From VRUE01 sp033856195 (GTDB lineage: Bacteria > Actinomycetota > Thermoleophilia > Solirubrobacterales > 70-9), in the NCBI GenBank assembly GCA_033856195.1, contig JAWVFL010000041.1:1-64000 (forward strand): a stretch of DNA of 64,000 bases, read 5' to 3'. A program made the translations under genes and the position numbers. Below, one piece after another: positions 15,527-25,181 of the stretch. Position 1 is the first letter of the stretch; each line of letters opens with the position of its first letter. The notes under the pieces were generated by a model. That model saw nothing but the letters and a program-made list of their open reading frames with translations. It was not told the origin of the DNA and searched no databases.

Positions 15527-18500
15527 ATGCTGAGCAGCGAAGTAGTGCCGGGAACGACCGGCCTCACCTACCAGTTCCGCGAAGGCGACAGCGGCACCTT
15601 CCAAACGATCCCCACGAGCCTCGTTCGCGATGCCGAAGGCAAAGAAGTCAAATGGCCGATCGCGATGTCGGGCGAAAGCAAAAGCAAAGCGGTCTACTTC
15701 GACGCTGCCCATGCGACCACAGCCCTGCAACACCACGGCGGCAAACTCCAGGTGCGCGCGCTCTTCGAGGGTCCCTCGCCCGGCGTGGCGGGCTTCAGCG
15801 TGCCGGTCAACGCCAAAGTCGACCGCTACATCGGCGGCCCGCACGATGCGACCGCCTCGGTCGGCCCAGGAGCGGTGGACCTGCTCACCGGCAACTTCAC
15901 GGTCAGCCGCACCGACGTCTCGATCCCCGGCTTCGGCTCGGCACTCGAATTCACCCGCACGCACAGCTCGCGAGACACACCCGGCTCTGGCGACACGACC
16001 GTGTTGGGCCGAGGCTGGAAGCCCGGCGTCGCAGTCGAAGCAGCAGGCGGGGCGCAATGGCGCAGCGTGCGCGAATTCGTCCCCGACGCAGAAGAAGCCG
16101 AAGAAGGACTAGGAGCCTACGCCATTCTCACCGACCTCGAAGGCTATGAATATACCTTCGAGAAGTCCGGCGAAACATGGGTCACCCCGCCCGAATTGAG
16201 CGGTTGGGTGCTGAGCAAGGCGGAAGGACGCTTCACCCTGACCAGTCCTAGCTCCGACCGCACGACTTTCTCCAACAGCGGTGGCCCCGAATACATACCT
16301 ACAAGCATCTCGCAGGCAGGTGGATCGGCCAACTCGACCCGCATGGTCTACGAACTGGAAAGCGGGAAACTGCGCCTTGAAAAGATCATCGCGCCGTCCC
16401 CCGGCATCGAATGCACCGACACCGGCGCGCCCTCGGCGGTGGGTTGCCGAACGCTGGTCGTCACCTACAAGGACGCAGCAGACTGGGGTGCTCCTCACGG
16501 CCTAGGGGATCGCATTCAGCGAATCACGTACTACGGTGCCTCAAACGGCGTGATGAAAGAATGGGAAGTCGCCCGCTACAACTACAACAAAGAAGGCCGG
16601 CTGATCGAAGAGTGGGACCCGCGCATCTCGCCGAACCTCAAAGAGACCTACACCTACGACATAGCCGGCCGGCTGAAAACGATCACCCCGCCGGGGCAGG
16701 AACCCTGGACGATGGAATACGGCACCCTCGAGGAAGAGGAAGACAACGGGCGCCTGATGAATGTAAAACGGGCGAGCCTGGTTGCAAGCCCCTCGACCGC
16801 ACAGACCACCGTCGTCTACGGGGTGCCGATCACGGGCTCTGGCGCCCCTTACGACATGAGTGGCACGGCGGTCGGCCAGTGGGGGCAGAAAGACGTACCC
16901 CAAGACGCGACAGCGATTTTCACGCCCGACGAAGTTCCCTCAAGCCCGCCGTCAAGCTACGCGCGGGCGATGATCTACTACCAGGACGCTGAAGGGCAGA
17001 CTGTCAACCTCGCAACACCTTCTGGCGGCGGCACTACGGCGCCCTCGATTACAACCACCGAAACCAACGAATTCGGCAATGTGATCCGCGAACTGGGTGC
17101 CCAGAACCGCCTGCGGGCGCTGGCTGCGGGCGCAGGCTCAGTGGTAAAGGCCGAAGAACTCGAAACCAAACGGCACTTCAACTCAGACGGCACGCAGATG
17201 GAAGAGGAATGGGGGCCACTGCACCAAGTGCGCCTTGAGTCCGGCGCGACAAAAAAAGCGCGACTACACACGACGATCATCTATGACCAGAACTGGCCGG
17301 GGACCGGCACCAAGCCGCATCTGCCAACCCTTACGACGACAGGGGCCAGTATCCCCGGAGAAGGCATCGACGCCGACCAGCGCACGACCAAAACAGAATA
17401 CGACTGGACACTGCGCAAGCCGACCGAAACGATCATCGACCCCGGCGGGGGCAGCAACCTCAACCTGACGACCCGTACCGCCTACGACCCGACGACCGGC
17501 CTGGCGACGGAACGCAGCCTGCCCGCAGAACCGAAAGGCAAAGACGCGCACACGACGAAGATCATCTACTACACGGCAGGCGCCAATGCCCTCGACGCCT
17601 CCTGCGGTAACAACCCCGGATACGCCAACTTGCCGTGCAAGAGGCTCCCGGCCAAACAAGTGGGCCTTCCCGAACTGCTCGTCACCCGCTATGCCGCCTA
17701 CAACGCCCTGGCGCAGCCGACCGAAGTGATCGAGAGCCCCGGTGGCAAAGAAGAAACGACGCGCAAAACAATCACCACCTACGACACTGCCGGGCGCATA
17801 ACCAGCGCCAAACAGGTCGGTGGGGGAACGGCCCTCCCGCCGACGGCAGCCGTCTACAACACAGAAACCGGCCTGCCGGTCGAACAGAAGCTCACCTGCG
17901 AAACAAGCTGCGAAGGCTTCGACAACCAGGCGATCGTCACGGCTTATGACAAACTCGGCCGTGCAGTCAAATACACCGATGCAGACGGAAACACATCGGA
18001 AACGACTTACGACTTGCTGGGCCGCCCCGCAAGCTTCTACGACGGCAAGGGCACCCAGGCCTTCGGCTACGACACGACCTCAGGCCTGCTGACCAAACTC
18101 GAAGACACGGCCGCCGGCACCTTCACCGCGGCCTATGACGCCGACGGCAGCATGGTCGAACGCGGGCTTCCAAACGGCCTGGTGGCGCAAACGACCTACG
18201 ACGAGGTAGGCGCGCCAACCAAACTCGCCTACACGAAGGTCACGAGCTGCACCGAAAAATGCACCTGGCTGGAAGAAAGCAACGAACGCTCGATCTATGG
18301 GCAGATCCTCTCGCAGACAAGCCTCGCGTCTAGTCAGCAATACAGCTACGACAAGGCCGGCAGGCTGGCGCTGGTCAAGGACACGCCCCAAGGCGGCTCC
18401 TGCACGACGCGTCAGTACCTCTTTGACGCCGATTCCAACCGCACGAAACTCACGATCCGCCCGCCTGGCGTCGGCGGCGCCTGCGACACGAGCTCAGAAG

Positions 18501-19564
18501 GAACCAGCCAGTCCTACAGCTACGACGCCGCCGACCGGCTCACTGGCGAAGTCACTTACGACCCGTTTGGCCGCATCACGAGCCTGCCGGCGAAATATGC
18601 AGGCGGAAGCACCCTGGCGACGACCTTCTACTCAAACGAAATGGTCGCCATCCAGTCTCAGGGCGGGCTGACGAACACCTACCAGCTCGACTCCGCCGGC
18701 CGCCCGCGCCAGGTCGTCCAGACCGGAACCAAAACCGGCACCGAAATCTTCCACTACGCGATGGCCTCTGACTCGACTGCTTGGACTGAACGGAGCGGCA
18801 CCTGGACTCGCAGCATCGGCGGCATCGGCGGTGGACTGGCTGCGATCCAGGAAAGCTCCGGCACGACCAGCCTCCAGCTCTCGAACTTGCATGGAGACAT
18901 CGTTGCGACAGCAAGCCTTAGCCAGACAGCCAAAGAACCGACAGCGAACTTTGAATTCGATGAGTTCGGCAATCCGAAGAAAGGCAGCGCCGGCCGTTAT
19001 GGCTGGCTGGGGGGCAAGCAACGGCGGACGGAATTGCCCTCTGGCGTCGTTCAGATGGGGGTTCGGAGCTACGTGCCTGCGATGGGTCGATTTATCTCGA
19101 ACGACCCAGTGGTTGGTGGCTCCGCAAATGCCTACGACTACGCCAACGCCGATCCTGTCAACGGACTGGATCTCGACGGCAGAAAGACATGCGGCCTCAC
19201 TGTCAAGGTAGCCTCTCGGAAGCACAAAATTTGGGCCAATTGGAACTATGGCTGCTCTTGGGATGCTTGGCGAGGTCCAGTAACAATCAATAAGCGGATC
19301 GTCAAGTTCGAGCGTCACACCAAGGGCGTGAAGGACGAAATCCTTTCAGGAAAGTATGAAACCAAGAGCGTTGAAGAAGATCGAGACCCAAATGGGGTAT
19401 CGGGAAATGGACGCAGGCTCGAAGAAAGCAAACACTGGATCTGTGGGGACATAGGCAGGCGCTATCAGATTGTTGTCGAAATCGTCGTAACTCGTCAGTT
19501 GATAGGGTTTGAACCTGAAACTGAAACGCTTAAGGTGGCCGACCAAGCGGTGTGTAAACGATGA
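15527..19564 (+). CDS. RHS/YD-repeat protein, main body (same frame as the upstream secreted part)
   Basis: The 1345 residues from Met 15527 form the body of an RHS protein: an RHS N-terminal region (VDLLTGNFTVSRTDVSIPGFG), many YD repeats (for example YDIAGRLKTI, YDTAGRITSA, YDKLGRAVKYTD, YDLLGRPASFYD), then the RHS core hallmark GRFISNDPVVGG and YDYANADPVNGLDLDG near residue 1215. The last 127 residues are a variable tip with four cysteines. Met 15527 lacks a clear ribosome site and the protein would lack a signal peptide, so on its own this part is unlikely to be functional unless the upstream amber is bypassed. RHS shells normally encapsulate their own C-terminal tip. Confidence 0.82.
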   Translation: MLSSEVVPGTTGLTYQFREGDSGTFQTIPTSLVRDAEGKEVKWPIAMSGESKSKAVYFDAAHATTALQHHGGKLQVRALFEGPSPGVAGFSVPVNAKVDRYIGGPHDATASVGPGAVDLLTGNFTVSRTDVSIPGFGSALEFTRTHSSRDTPGSGDTTVLGRGWKPGVAVEAAGGAQWRSVREFVPDAEEAEEGLGAYAILTDLEGYEYTFEKSGETWVTPPELSGWVLSKAEGRFTLTSPSSDRTTFSNSGGPEYIPTSISQAGGSANSTRMVYELESGKLRLEKIIAPSPGIECTDTGAPSAVGCRTLVVTYKDAADWGAPHGLGDRIQRITYYGASNGVMKEWEVARYNYNKEGRLIEEWDPRISPNLKETYTYDIAGRLKTITPPGQEPWTMEYGTLEEEEDNGRLMNVKRASLVASPSTAQTTVVYGVPITGSGAPYDMSGTAVGQWGQKDVPQDATAIFTPDEVPSSPPSSYARAMIYYQDAEGQTVNLATPSGGGTTAPSITTTETNEFGNVIRELGAQNRLRALAAGAGSVVKAEELETKRHFNSDGTQMEEEWGPLHQVRLESGATKKARLHTTIIYDQNWPGTGTKPHLPTLTTTGASIPGEGIDADQRTTKTEYDWTLRKPTETIIDPGGGSNLNLTTRTAYDPTTGLATERSLPAEPKGKDAHTTKIIYYTAGANALDASCGNNPGYANLPCKRLPAKQVGLPELLVTRYAAYNALAQPTEVIESPGGKEETTRKTITTYDTAGRITSAKQVGGGTALPPTAAVYNTETGLPVEQKLTCETSCEGFDNQAIVTAYDKLGRAVKYTDADGNTSETTYDLLGRPASFYDGKGTQAFGYDTTSGLLTKLEDTAAGTFTAAYDADGSMVERGLPNGLVAQTTYDEVGAPTKLAYTKVTSCTEKCTWLEESNERSIYGQILSQTSLASSQQYSYDKAGRLALVKDTPQGGSCTTRQYLFDADSNRTKLTIRPPGVGGACDTSSEGTSQSYSYDAADRLTGEVTYDPFGRITSLPAKYAGGSTLATTFYSNEMVAIQSQGGLTNTYQLDSAGRPRQVVQTGTKTGTEIFHYAMASDSTAWTERSGTWTRSIGGIGGGLAAIQESSGTTSLQLSNLHGDIVATASLSQTAKEPTANFEFDEFGNPKKGSAGRYGWLGGKQRRTELPSGVVQMGVRSYVPAMGRFISNDPVVGGSANAYDYANADPVNGLDLDGRKTCGLTVKVASRKHKIWANWNYGCSWDAWRGPVTINKRIVKFERHTKGVKDEILSGKYETKSVEEDRDPNGVSGNGRRLEESKHWICGDIGRRYQIVVEIVVTRQLIGFEPETETLKVADQAVCKR

Positions 19565-20001
19565 GCAAGTATCGGATTAGAGCAAGTATGATGCTCATGG
19601 CGTTGCTAGTCGTGACTTTCGTTGGTGGCTGTGGTAGTAGCGACGGCTCGGGCGCCTTGGCTGAAGTTGACTTCGGTAAGCCAACCTTCGCCAGTTGTTT
19701 GAGGGTCAACGGTGCGTCTTTCGCTGAATCCACCGACGACCTGGCCTTTTTCTCAAAGGCGGAAGCCGAAGACACGGCATCGAAGTTTGGTTTTACGGCC
19801 GACGAATCGGCCAAGCTTCTAATTCAGCTCTACGAAGATGGGGAAGATCCACGAGTATGGCTGCTGTGGACGGGGCAACCGCTCGGGGAACAGAAGTCCC
19901 CGCTTGAAATTGTGGAAGCCGCCCCGTCCAAAGGATACGTCGCATACGTCTTGCATCCATCGGTCGCGCAGCGTCATGCGATCAAGGGCTGCACGAGCTA
20001 G
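19561..20001 (+). CDS. Putative lipoprotein coupled to the RHS gene
   Basis: This 146-residue protein has a lipobox at Cys24 (FVGGC) after a hydrophobic signal sequence, followed by a Gly/Ser spacer. The rest is not recognisable. Its ATG overlaps the RHS stop by four bases (ATGA), so it is translationally coupled. Placement directly behind an RHS tip, where immunity genes often lie, makes an immunity or partner role possible, but a lipoprotein displayed outside would need a toxin acting at the envelope. The local GC content is visibly lower than in the flanking genes. Confidence 0.7.
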   Translation: MSKYRIRASMMLMALLVVTFVGGCGSSDGSGALAEVDFGKPTFASCLRVNGASFAESTDDLAFFSKAEAEDTASKFGFTADESAKLLIQLYEDGEDPRVWLLWTGQPLGEQKSPLEIVEAAPSKGYVAYVLHPSVAQRHAIKGCTS

Positions 20002-20098
20002 GCGGCCAACTATCTACGCACCTGCTGTCGGTCGCGGTGGTTCGAGCAGGGACTTGGCGGCTATGACAGGGCTGACGAGGTGGCGGGCGCCAAGCGTT

Positions 20099-21151
20099 CT
20101 ACGGCCAGGAAGGCGGCGGGATCGGGCTCTGGCCTGCGATCCCGCCGAATTCGTTCGGCCGGTAGACGGTGCGCTGGATCCCCTTGGCGAAGGCCGCAGA
20201 GGCCTTGCTCGAGCTCTCCAAGGGCCAGTGGGTGTTGCGGTCTTTGACGTCGAACCAGACCAGGCCGCGGACCCTGCGGTAGCGCGGCACTTCGCGCAGC
20301 ATGTTCTTGATCCAGGCCGGCTTGGAGCCGCCGATCTCGTTCGAGGCGACCTCGCCGAGCAGCATCGGCTTGTTGGGCGCGATCTTCAGCACCCGCTTGT
20401 AGGTTTCGTGGAAGACGTGATTGAAGCTTTGCCAGCCGGCCGAGTCGACCCTCTTGCCCCAGTTGAAGCCGTCGAGGCAAGTCCAATCGACGTAGTCGGC
20501 GCCGGGGTAGACCTTGTTGAGCGGGATCAGTTTGCGGGTGAAGTCGACGTTCGGGCACCAGACCCAGCTGGCGTTGTTGGCGCCGACCGACCTGAAGATG
20601 TCGTGCACGTGGCGCCAGGCAGCGACGAACTCACCCTTCCTGTTGCCGTTGACGCCTTCGGACCAGGGGAACCAGAAGCCGTTCATCTCCCAGTTGAAGC
20701 GCAGGAAGAAGGGATGGCCCCAGGCCTTCGCCGCTTCGGCGAACTGGCGGATGTAGGCGTCATGGGTGCCGTTGATGACCGTGGAGAGCCTCCAGGGTCG
20801 CTGCGGGCCGTCTTCGGGCGTCGAGGAGGTGCTCCAGCTGAAGATGGGAATCGCGCCGTAGGTACGGGCGTTTTCGATCGGGGTGAGGGGAAAGTTGATG
20901 TAGGTGCAATTCGAGCCGTCGCATTCAGCGAACGGGGCCGAGAAGGAGATCAGTGAGAGCGGCTTCTTGGCGAGGGCTTCGAAGGAGGAGAGCGCCCGCA
21001 TGTCCCACGGCGCCGCTTCGCCGGTCAGCTGGTCGCCGATCTGGGCGCCCCAGTAGAGCGGTGGGGGTGGCGCCTTTGCCTGTGCAGGTGCCGCCACCGC
21101 CAGCAAGAGGGCGAGCGTGGCCAGGCAGGATCTGAGTGCGGAGCGCATCAT
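20099..21151 (-). CDS. Secreted GH26-like glycoside hydrolase, paralogue 1
   Basis: The 350-residue protein has a signal peptide (about 1-25) and a single catalytic domain. The expected family-26 acid/base is Glu155 in RFNWEMNG and the nucleophile Glu267 in LLGEVAS; conserved aromatic segments FWFPWSEG and WVWCPNVD surround the cleft. Family 26 enzymes cleave beta-mannans and related beta-glucans, but the usual His before Glu is replaced by Trp here, so the substrate is uncertain. It is the last of five tandem paralogues; no copy of the shared operator lies directly upstream, so it may be read through from paralogues 2 and 3. Confidence 0.85.
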   Translation of the reverse strand: MMRSALRSCLATLALLLAVAAPAQAKAPPPPLYWGAQIGDQLTGEAAPWDMRALSSFEALAKKPLSLISFSAPFAECDGSNCTYINFPLTPIENARTYGAIPIFSWSTSSTPEDGPQRPWRLSTVINGTHDAYIRQFAEAAKAWGHPFFLRFNWEMNGFWFPWSEGVNGNRKGEFVAAWRHVHDIFRSVGANNASWVWCPNVDFTRKLIPLNKVYPGADYVDWTCLDGFNWGKRVDSAGWQSFNHVFHETYKRVLKIAPNKPMLLGEVASNEIGGSKPAWIKNMLREVPRYRRVRGLVWFDVKDRNTHWPLESSSKASAAFAKGIQRTVYRPNEFGGIAGQSPIPPPSWP

Positions 21152-21239
21152 CTTCGTAATAACCCCTGCTATCCGGCTTAGCTTCTGCGCTTGCTCGGCT
21201 GGCGGGTACCTTTCGATACGAGGTTCTCGGCCAATCCGA

Positions 21240-22376
21240 TCAACCGGGTGGCCGGATCGGGCTCGCCGTCACCGCTGCCTGGCCGTTGCTCTTGAAGCTG
21301 GACTTGCGGACGCCTTTGGCAAAAGCACGGGCCGCAGCCGGCGACGTCTCGAGCGGCCAGTCAACGCCGCGGTCGACCTGATCGAACCAGATCAAGCCGC
21401 GGATGCGGCGGAAATTGGTGCGCAGTTCCTCGAACATGTTGTGGATCCACTTGGCCTTCGCCCGTCCGGCGCCGGTAGAGGCCATCTCGGCGAGGACGAT
21501 CGGCTTGCTCGGCGCGATCTGCCTGACCAGCTTGCGGTAGGTCGGGGCGAAGATGTCTTTGAAGCCCTTCCAGTTGTGGGGGTTGGTCGGGTTGCTGCCC
21601 CAGTTGAAGCCGTCCATGCAGGTCCAGTCGACGTATTCGTCGCCGGGATAGAGGGGAGCGAGCGCGGCGAAGTGCCGGTCGACCTCGGCGTAGGGGCACC
21701 AGACCCAGGTTGCGTTGGTGGCGCCGACCGAGGTGAAGATGTCGTGGACGTGGCGCCAGGCCGCGACGTACTCGCCGGGGTTGTTGCCGTTGACGGTCTC
21801 GCCCCAGGGGAACCAGTTGCCGTTCATCTCCCAGTCGTAGCGAAGGAAGAAGGAGTGGCCCCAGTTGCGCGCGGATTCGGCGAATTCGCGGATGTAGGAG
21901 TCATAGGCGCCGGCGATCACGTCGCCGAGCTGGAAGTCGGGCATCATCGTCGCGCCGGAGGGGTCGGATGAGGTGGCCTGCGAGGCCCAGTTGAAGAACG
22001 GGATCGCCCCGTAGTTATGGACGTTGTTCATCGCCGCGGCCGGGAACTCGAAGAACTTGCAGGGCGAGGAAGTGCAGTCTGCAAAGGGAGAGCCGAGGGC
22101 GACCAGGGAAAGGCCCTTGCCGACCAGTCCCTCGAACTGCGAGACCGCCGACATGTCCCAAGGCGCCTCTTCCCCGGTCAGCTGGTCGCCGATCCAGGCG
22201 CCCCAGTAGAGCGGCCGTTGCTTCTTCACCGAAGCGGCCTTATGGCGTCCGGCGGAATTGTGCTGCGAGGCAGCCGAGGCAGCCGCAGGAAGGAGGAAGA
22301 GGAGGGCGATAGCCAGGGCGAGGATGGCCGGCAGGAGAGTTGGCGTGACTCGTCGAATTCGCATTCTCATGTCCAT
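21240..22376 (-). CDS. Secreted GH26-like glycoside hydrolase, paralogue 2
   Basis: Starting at ATG 22376 the protein has 378 residues; a TTG at 22385 and ATGs at 22370 and 22364 are alternative starts. It has a signal peptide (to about residue 36) and a catalytic domain with Glu183 (YDWEMNG) and Glu297 (IVLAEMAS). This paralogue differs most in the acid/base loop (Tyr-Asp rather than Phe-Asn), ends in PIRPPG and lacks a long linker. The 60-base gap to paralogue 3 contains no operator motif, so these two genes are probably cotranscribed. Confidence 0.85.
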   Translation of the reverse strand: MDMRMRIRRVTPTLLPAILALAIALLFLLPAAASAASQHNSAGRHKAASVKKQRPLYWGAWIGDQLTGEEAPWDMSAVSQFEGLVGKGLSLVALGSPFADCTSSPCKFFEFPAAAMNNVHNYGAIPFFNWASQATSSDPSGATMMPDFQLGDVIAGAYDSYIREFAESARNWGHSFFLRYDWEMNGNWFPWGETVNGNNPGEYVAAWRHVHDIFTSVGATNATWVWCPYAEVDRHFAALAPLYPGDEYVDWTCMDGFNWGSNPTNPHNWKGFKDIFAPTYRKLVRQIAPSKPIVLAEMASTGAGRAKAKWIHNMFEELRTNFRRIRGLIWFDQVDRGVDWPLETSPAAARAFAKGVRKSSFKSNGQAAVTASPIRPPG

Positions 22377-22436
22377 CGGCTGCAAGGCGGGCGGAGTTTA
22401 GGAAAGGCCGCGGCTGGCCCAAACGCATCCGCAGGA

Positions 22437-23843
22437 TCAGCCAGGGGGCGCGATCGCCCCTTCGTTCGTTTCAGGGTCGCCCTCGGCGACGTAAGCGGGG
22501 CTCTGGATCGCCTGCGCGAAGGCGCCGGCGGAGCTAGCCGAGGTCTCGATCGGCCAGTCCATGCCGTCGTCGTAGGTGTCGAACCAGAGCAGGCCGCGGA
22601 TCTTGGGGTAGCTGGTGGGGATCGCCGTCAGCGCTTCTTCGATCCAGTTCGCCTTCGAGCCGCCCTGCTCGGTGGACCCGATCTCACCGATCAGCATCGG
22701 CTTGCTTGGCGCGACCACGTCGGCCACCCGGCTGTAGGTCGTGCTGAAGAGCTCGTTGAAGCTTCGCCAGCGATCCGGCTTGGCCGGGTTGAGGCCCCAG
22801 TTGTAGCCGTCGAGCCCGGTCCAGTCGACGTAGGCGTCGCCTGGATAGAGCGAGCTGAGGTCATGGAAGACACCGTCGGGATCGACGTTCGGGCACCAGA
22901 CCCAGGTGACGTTGCCGGCGCCGACCGCGCTGAAGACGTCGTGGACGTGGCGCCAGGCGGCGACGAACTCGCCCGGTTTGTTGCCGTTGACGCCCTCCGA
23001 CCAGGGGAACCAGCTGCCGTTCATCTCCCAGTTGAAGCGGAGGAAGAAAGGATGTCCCCAATTGCGGGCGTCTTCGGCGAATTTGCGGATGTAGGAGTCA
23101 TAGGTGCCGGCGATCACGTCGGAGAGCTGGAAGTTGGGCTCGACGCGATTCGACGGGATCGACTGCGAGCTCCAGCTGAAGACCGGGATCGCACCGTAAT
23201 CGCGGATCCTTTCCATCGGCCCGGTGGGGAATGGATAGAAGGAGCACGGGGTCGAGGCGCAGTTGGCGAAGGGGGCGAAGAAGTTGACCAGCGAGACCTG
23301 CTTGCCGGCGATCTGCTCGAACCTGGTGACCGCGCCCATATCCCATGGCGCCTGCACACCAGTCAGCTGACTACCGATTGAGGCGCCCCAATAGAGCGCC
23401 GGGGCGGCGCTTTCGCCTGGTGGGGTGGGGGCGGGCATGCTGATGGGGGCCTCTGGGTTGGCGGATGACGAGGGGCTAGCGGCGGCAGCCACCGAGGGCG
23501 CTTGCGGATCGGCGGCCGTGACTAGCGGGTGGCTCGCTTTTTCACCCGCGCTCACCGCTACCCGAGCGGTCAGCGCCCTTCGCGGCGCTCCGCGGGCAGG
23601 CGTTGCCCTGGCTAGCGGTGGCGCGGCGACCTGGTCGCGATGATGTCGGGCGAGGGCCGTGCGTCGCTTGATGGGGGCATTGGGGCGCTGGACCAGCACC
23701 CTGTGCTGATCGATCGTGGCGCCATGGAAGCGCGGACCTAGCTTCTTGGTTGTTCCCCCCGCGGCCAACGCAACGCCCAGCAGGCAAAGCGTGCAGGCGG
23801 CGAGAAGGGTGCCGGCGATCGTTGCTGGGGACCGTAGGCGCAA
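22437..23843 (-). CDS. Secreted GH26-like glycoside hydrolase, paralogue 3, with long linker
   Basis: The 468-residue protein starts with TTG at 23843 behind a strong ribosome site (GGAGAGGA). After the signal peptide come about 115 residues rich in Ala, Pro, Arg and Ser, probably a wall-spanning spacer, and then the catalytic domain from about 148 (ALYWGASIGSQLTG) with Glu273 (FNWEMNG) and Glu387 (LIGEIGS). An operator copy lies 34 bases upstream of the start. It shares with paralogues 4 and 5 the segment FQLSDVIAGTYDS. Confidence 0.87.
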   Translation of the reverse strand: MRLRSPATIAGTLLAACTLCLLGVALAAGGTTKKLGPRFHGATIDQHRVLVQRPNAPIKRRTALARHHRDQVAAPPLARATPARGAPRRALTARVAVSAGEKASHPLVTAADPQAPSVAAAASPSSSANPEAPISMPAPTPPGESAAPALYWGASIGSQLTGVQAPWDMGAVTRFEQIAGKQVSLVNFFAPFANCASTPCSFYPFPTGPMERIRDYGAIPVFSWSSQSIPSNRVEPNFQLSDVIAGTYDSYIRKFAEDARNWGHPFFLRFNWEMNGSWFPWSEGVNGNKPGEFVAAWRHVHDVFSAVGAGNVTWVWCPNVDPDGVFHDLSSLYPGDAYVDWTGLDGYNWGLNPAKPDRWRSFNELFSTTYSRVADVVAPSKPMLIGEIGSTEQGGSKANWIEEALTAIPTSYPKIRGLLWFDTYDDGMDWPIETSASSAGAFAQAIQSPAYVAEGDPETNEGAIAPPG

Positions 23844-23876
23844 GCCGTCCTCTCCTGCTCGGGAGAGATCAGTCTA

Positions 23877-23888
23877 GGACAAACGTCC
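23877..23888. promoter_or_regulatory. Shared palindromic operator, copy A (upstream of GH26 paralogue 3)
   Basis: GGACAAACGTCC: inverted arms GGAC and GTCC around AAAC. It lies 34 bases from the TTG start of paralogue 3. The same element occurs at 25182, 26652 and, with changes, at 52280, 55550 and 62785. Confidence 0.6.
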
Positions 23889-23906
23889 AGTCGACTTCGC
23901 AGCGGC

Positions 23907-25133
23907 TCAGCTGGGCGGCGCGATCGGCGCCGCGGGGAGGTCGGCGTAGGAGTTGGCGCGGTAGGCCGCTGCCTGGACGCCGGAGGCGAAGGCGCCGGTG
24001 GCGCTGCTGGAGGTCTCGATCGGCCAGTCCATGCCGTCGTCGAAGGTGTCGAACCAGAGCATCGCGCGGATGTTGGGGAAGGCGGTGGGGATTTCTGCGA
24101 GCGCCTCGCTGATCCAGCTCGCCTTCGAGCCGCCGCTCTCGGTTGCGCCCATCTCGCCGATCATCAGCGGCTTACCGGGGGCGACCGTGTCGGTGATCTC
24201 GTGGTAGGTGGTGTTGTAGAGCTGCGAGAAGCTGGTCCAGCCGCCCTTGCTCGGGCCCCAGTTGTAGCCGTCGAGCCCGGTCCAGTCGACGTAGTCGGCG
24301 CCGGGGTAGTTCGAGGCGAGGCTGCTCTGCAGCTTGTGGCCCGGATCGACGTTCGGGCACCAGACCCAGGTGACGTTGTCGGCGCCGACCGCGCTGAAGA
24401 CGTCGTGCACGTGGCGCCAGGCGGCGACGTACTCACCGGACTGGTTGCCGTTGACGCCCTCCGACCAGGGGAACCAGTTGCCGTTCATCTCCCAGTTGAA
24501 GCGAAGGAAGAAGGGGTGCCCCCAGTCGCGAGCGTCTTCGGCGAATTCGCGGATGAAGGAGTCGTAGGTGCCGGCGATCACGTCGGAGAGCTGGAAGTTG
24601 GGCTCGTTGAGGTTGGACGGGATCGACTGCGAGCTCCAGCTGAAGACGGGGATCGAGCCGTGCTCGCGGATGTCTTCCATCACGTCGCCGGGGAACTTGT
24701 AGTACGAGCAATTCGAGCCGGAGCAGTTGGCGAAGGGGGCGAAGAAGTTGACCAGCGAGACGCCCTTACCGGCCATGCCCTCGAAGCTGGAGACGGCGCC
24801 CATGTCCCAAGGGGCCTGCTCGCCGGTGATCTGATCGCCGATCGTGGCGCCCCAGTAGAGCGGCGCGCCGGGGCCGCTCGACTGAGTGGCCTGGCAGCCA
24901 CGCGAGCGACGGCGGATCAGCTGACGCCGCTGGTGGCGGGCCATCCTCTGAACCTGAGCGGCCGGGATGCGCTTGGCGCAGCGGTTCGGGGCGAGCTTGC
25001 GGGCCGTGCCGAGGCCGGTGCGAATGCTCTTCGCGTCCGCCTGCTCTGTGGCCAGGGCGAGCGAAGTGCCCATCAGCAGGGCAGCAAGGGAGACCAAAAC
25101 GGCGAAGAGCGAGTGTCGGCGGGGGAGGGGCAC
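23907..25133 (-). CDS. Secreted GH26-like glycoside hydrolase, paralogue 4
   Basis: The 408-residue protein starts at GTG 25133; the ATG ten bases upstream is in another frame. It has a signal peptide, a basic spacer (about 35-85, RMARHQRRQLIRRRSRGC) and a catalytic domain with Glu215 (FNWEMNG) and Glu327 (MIGEMGA). Cysteines in the segment FANCSGSNCSYY resemble those in the other copies and may form a disulfide. An operator copy lies 49 bases upstream. Confidence 0.87.
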   Translation of the reverse strand: MPLPRRHSLFAVLVSLAALLMGTSLALATEQADAKSIRTGLGTARKLAPNRCAKRIPAAQVQRMARHQRRQLIRRRSRGCQATQSSGPGAPLYWGATIGDQITGEQAPWDMGAVSSFEGMAGKGVSLVNFFAPFANCSGSNCSYYKFPGDVMEDIREHGSIPVFSWSSQSIPSNLNEPNFQLSDVIAGTYDSFIREFAEDARDWGHPFFLRFNWEMNGNWFPWSEGVNGNQSGEYVAAWRHVHDVFSAVGADNVTWVWCPNVDPGHKLQSSLASNYPGADYVDWTGLDGYNWGPSKGGWTSFSQLYNTTYHEITDTVAPGKPLMIGEMGATESGGSKASWISEALAEIPTAFPNIRAMLWFDTFDDGMDWPIETSSSATGAFASGVQAAAYRANSYADLPAAPIAPPS

Positions 25134-25181
25134 CCCCAGCCATCGACGCCGTCCACGGTTATTTCAACTCTGCAAGATCTA

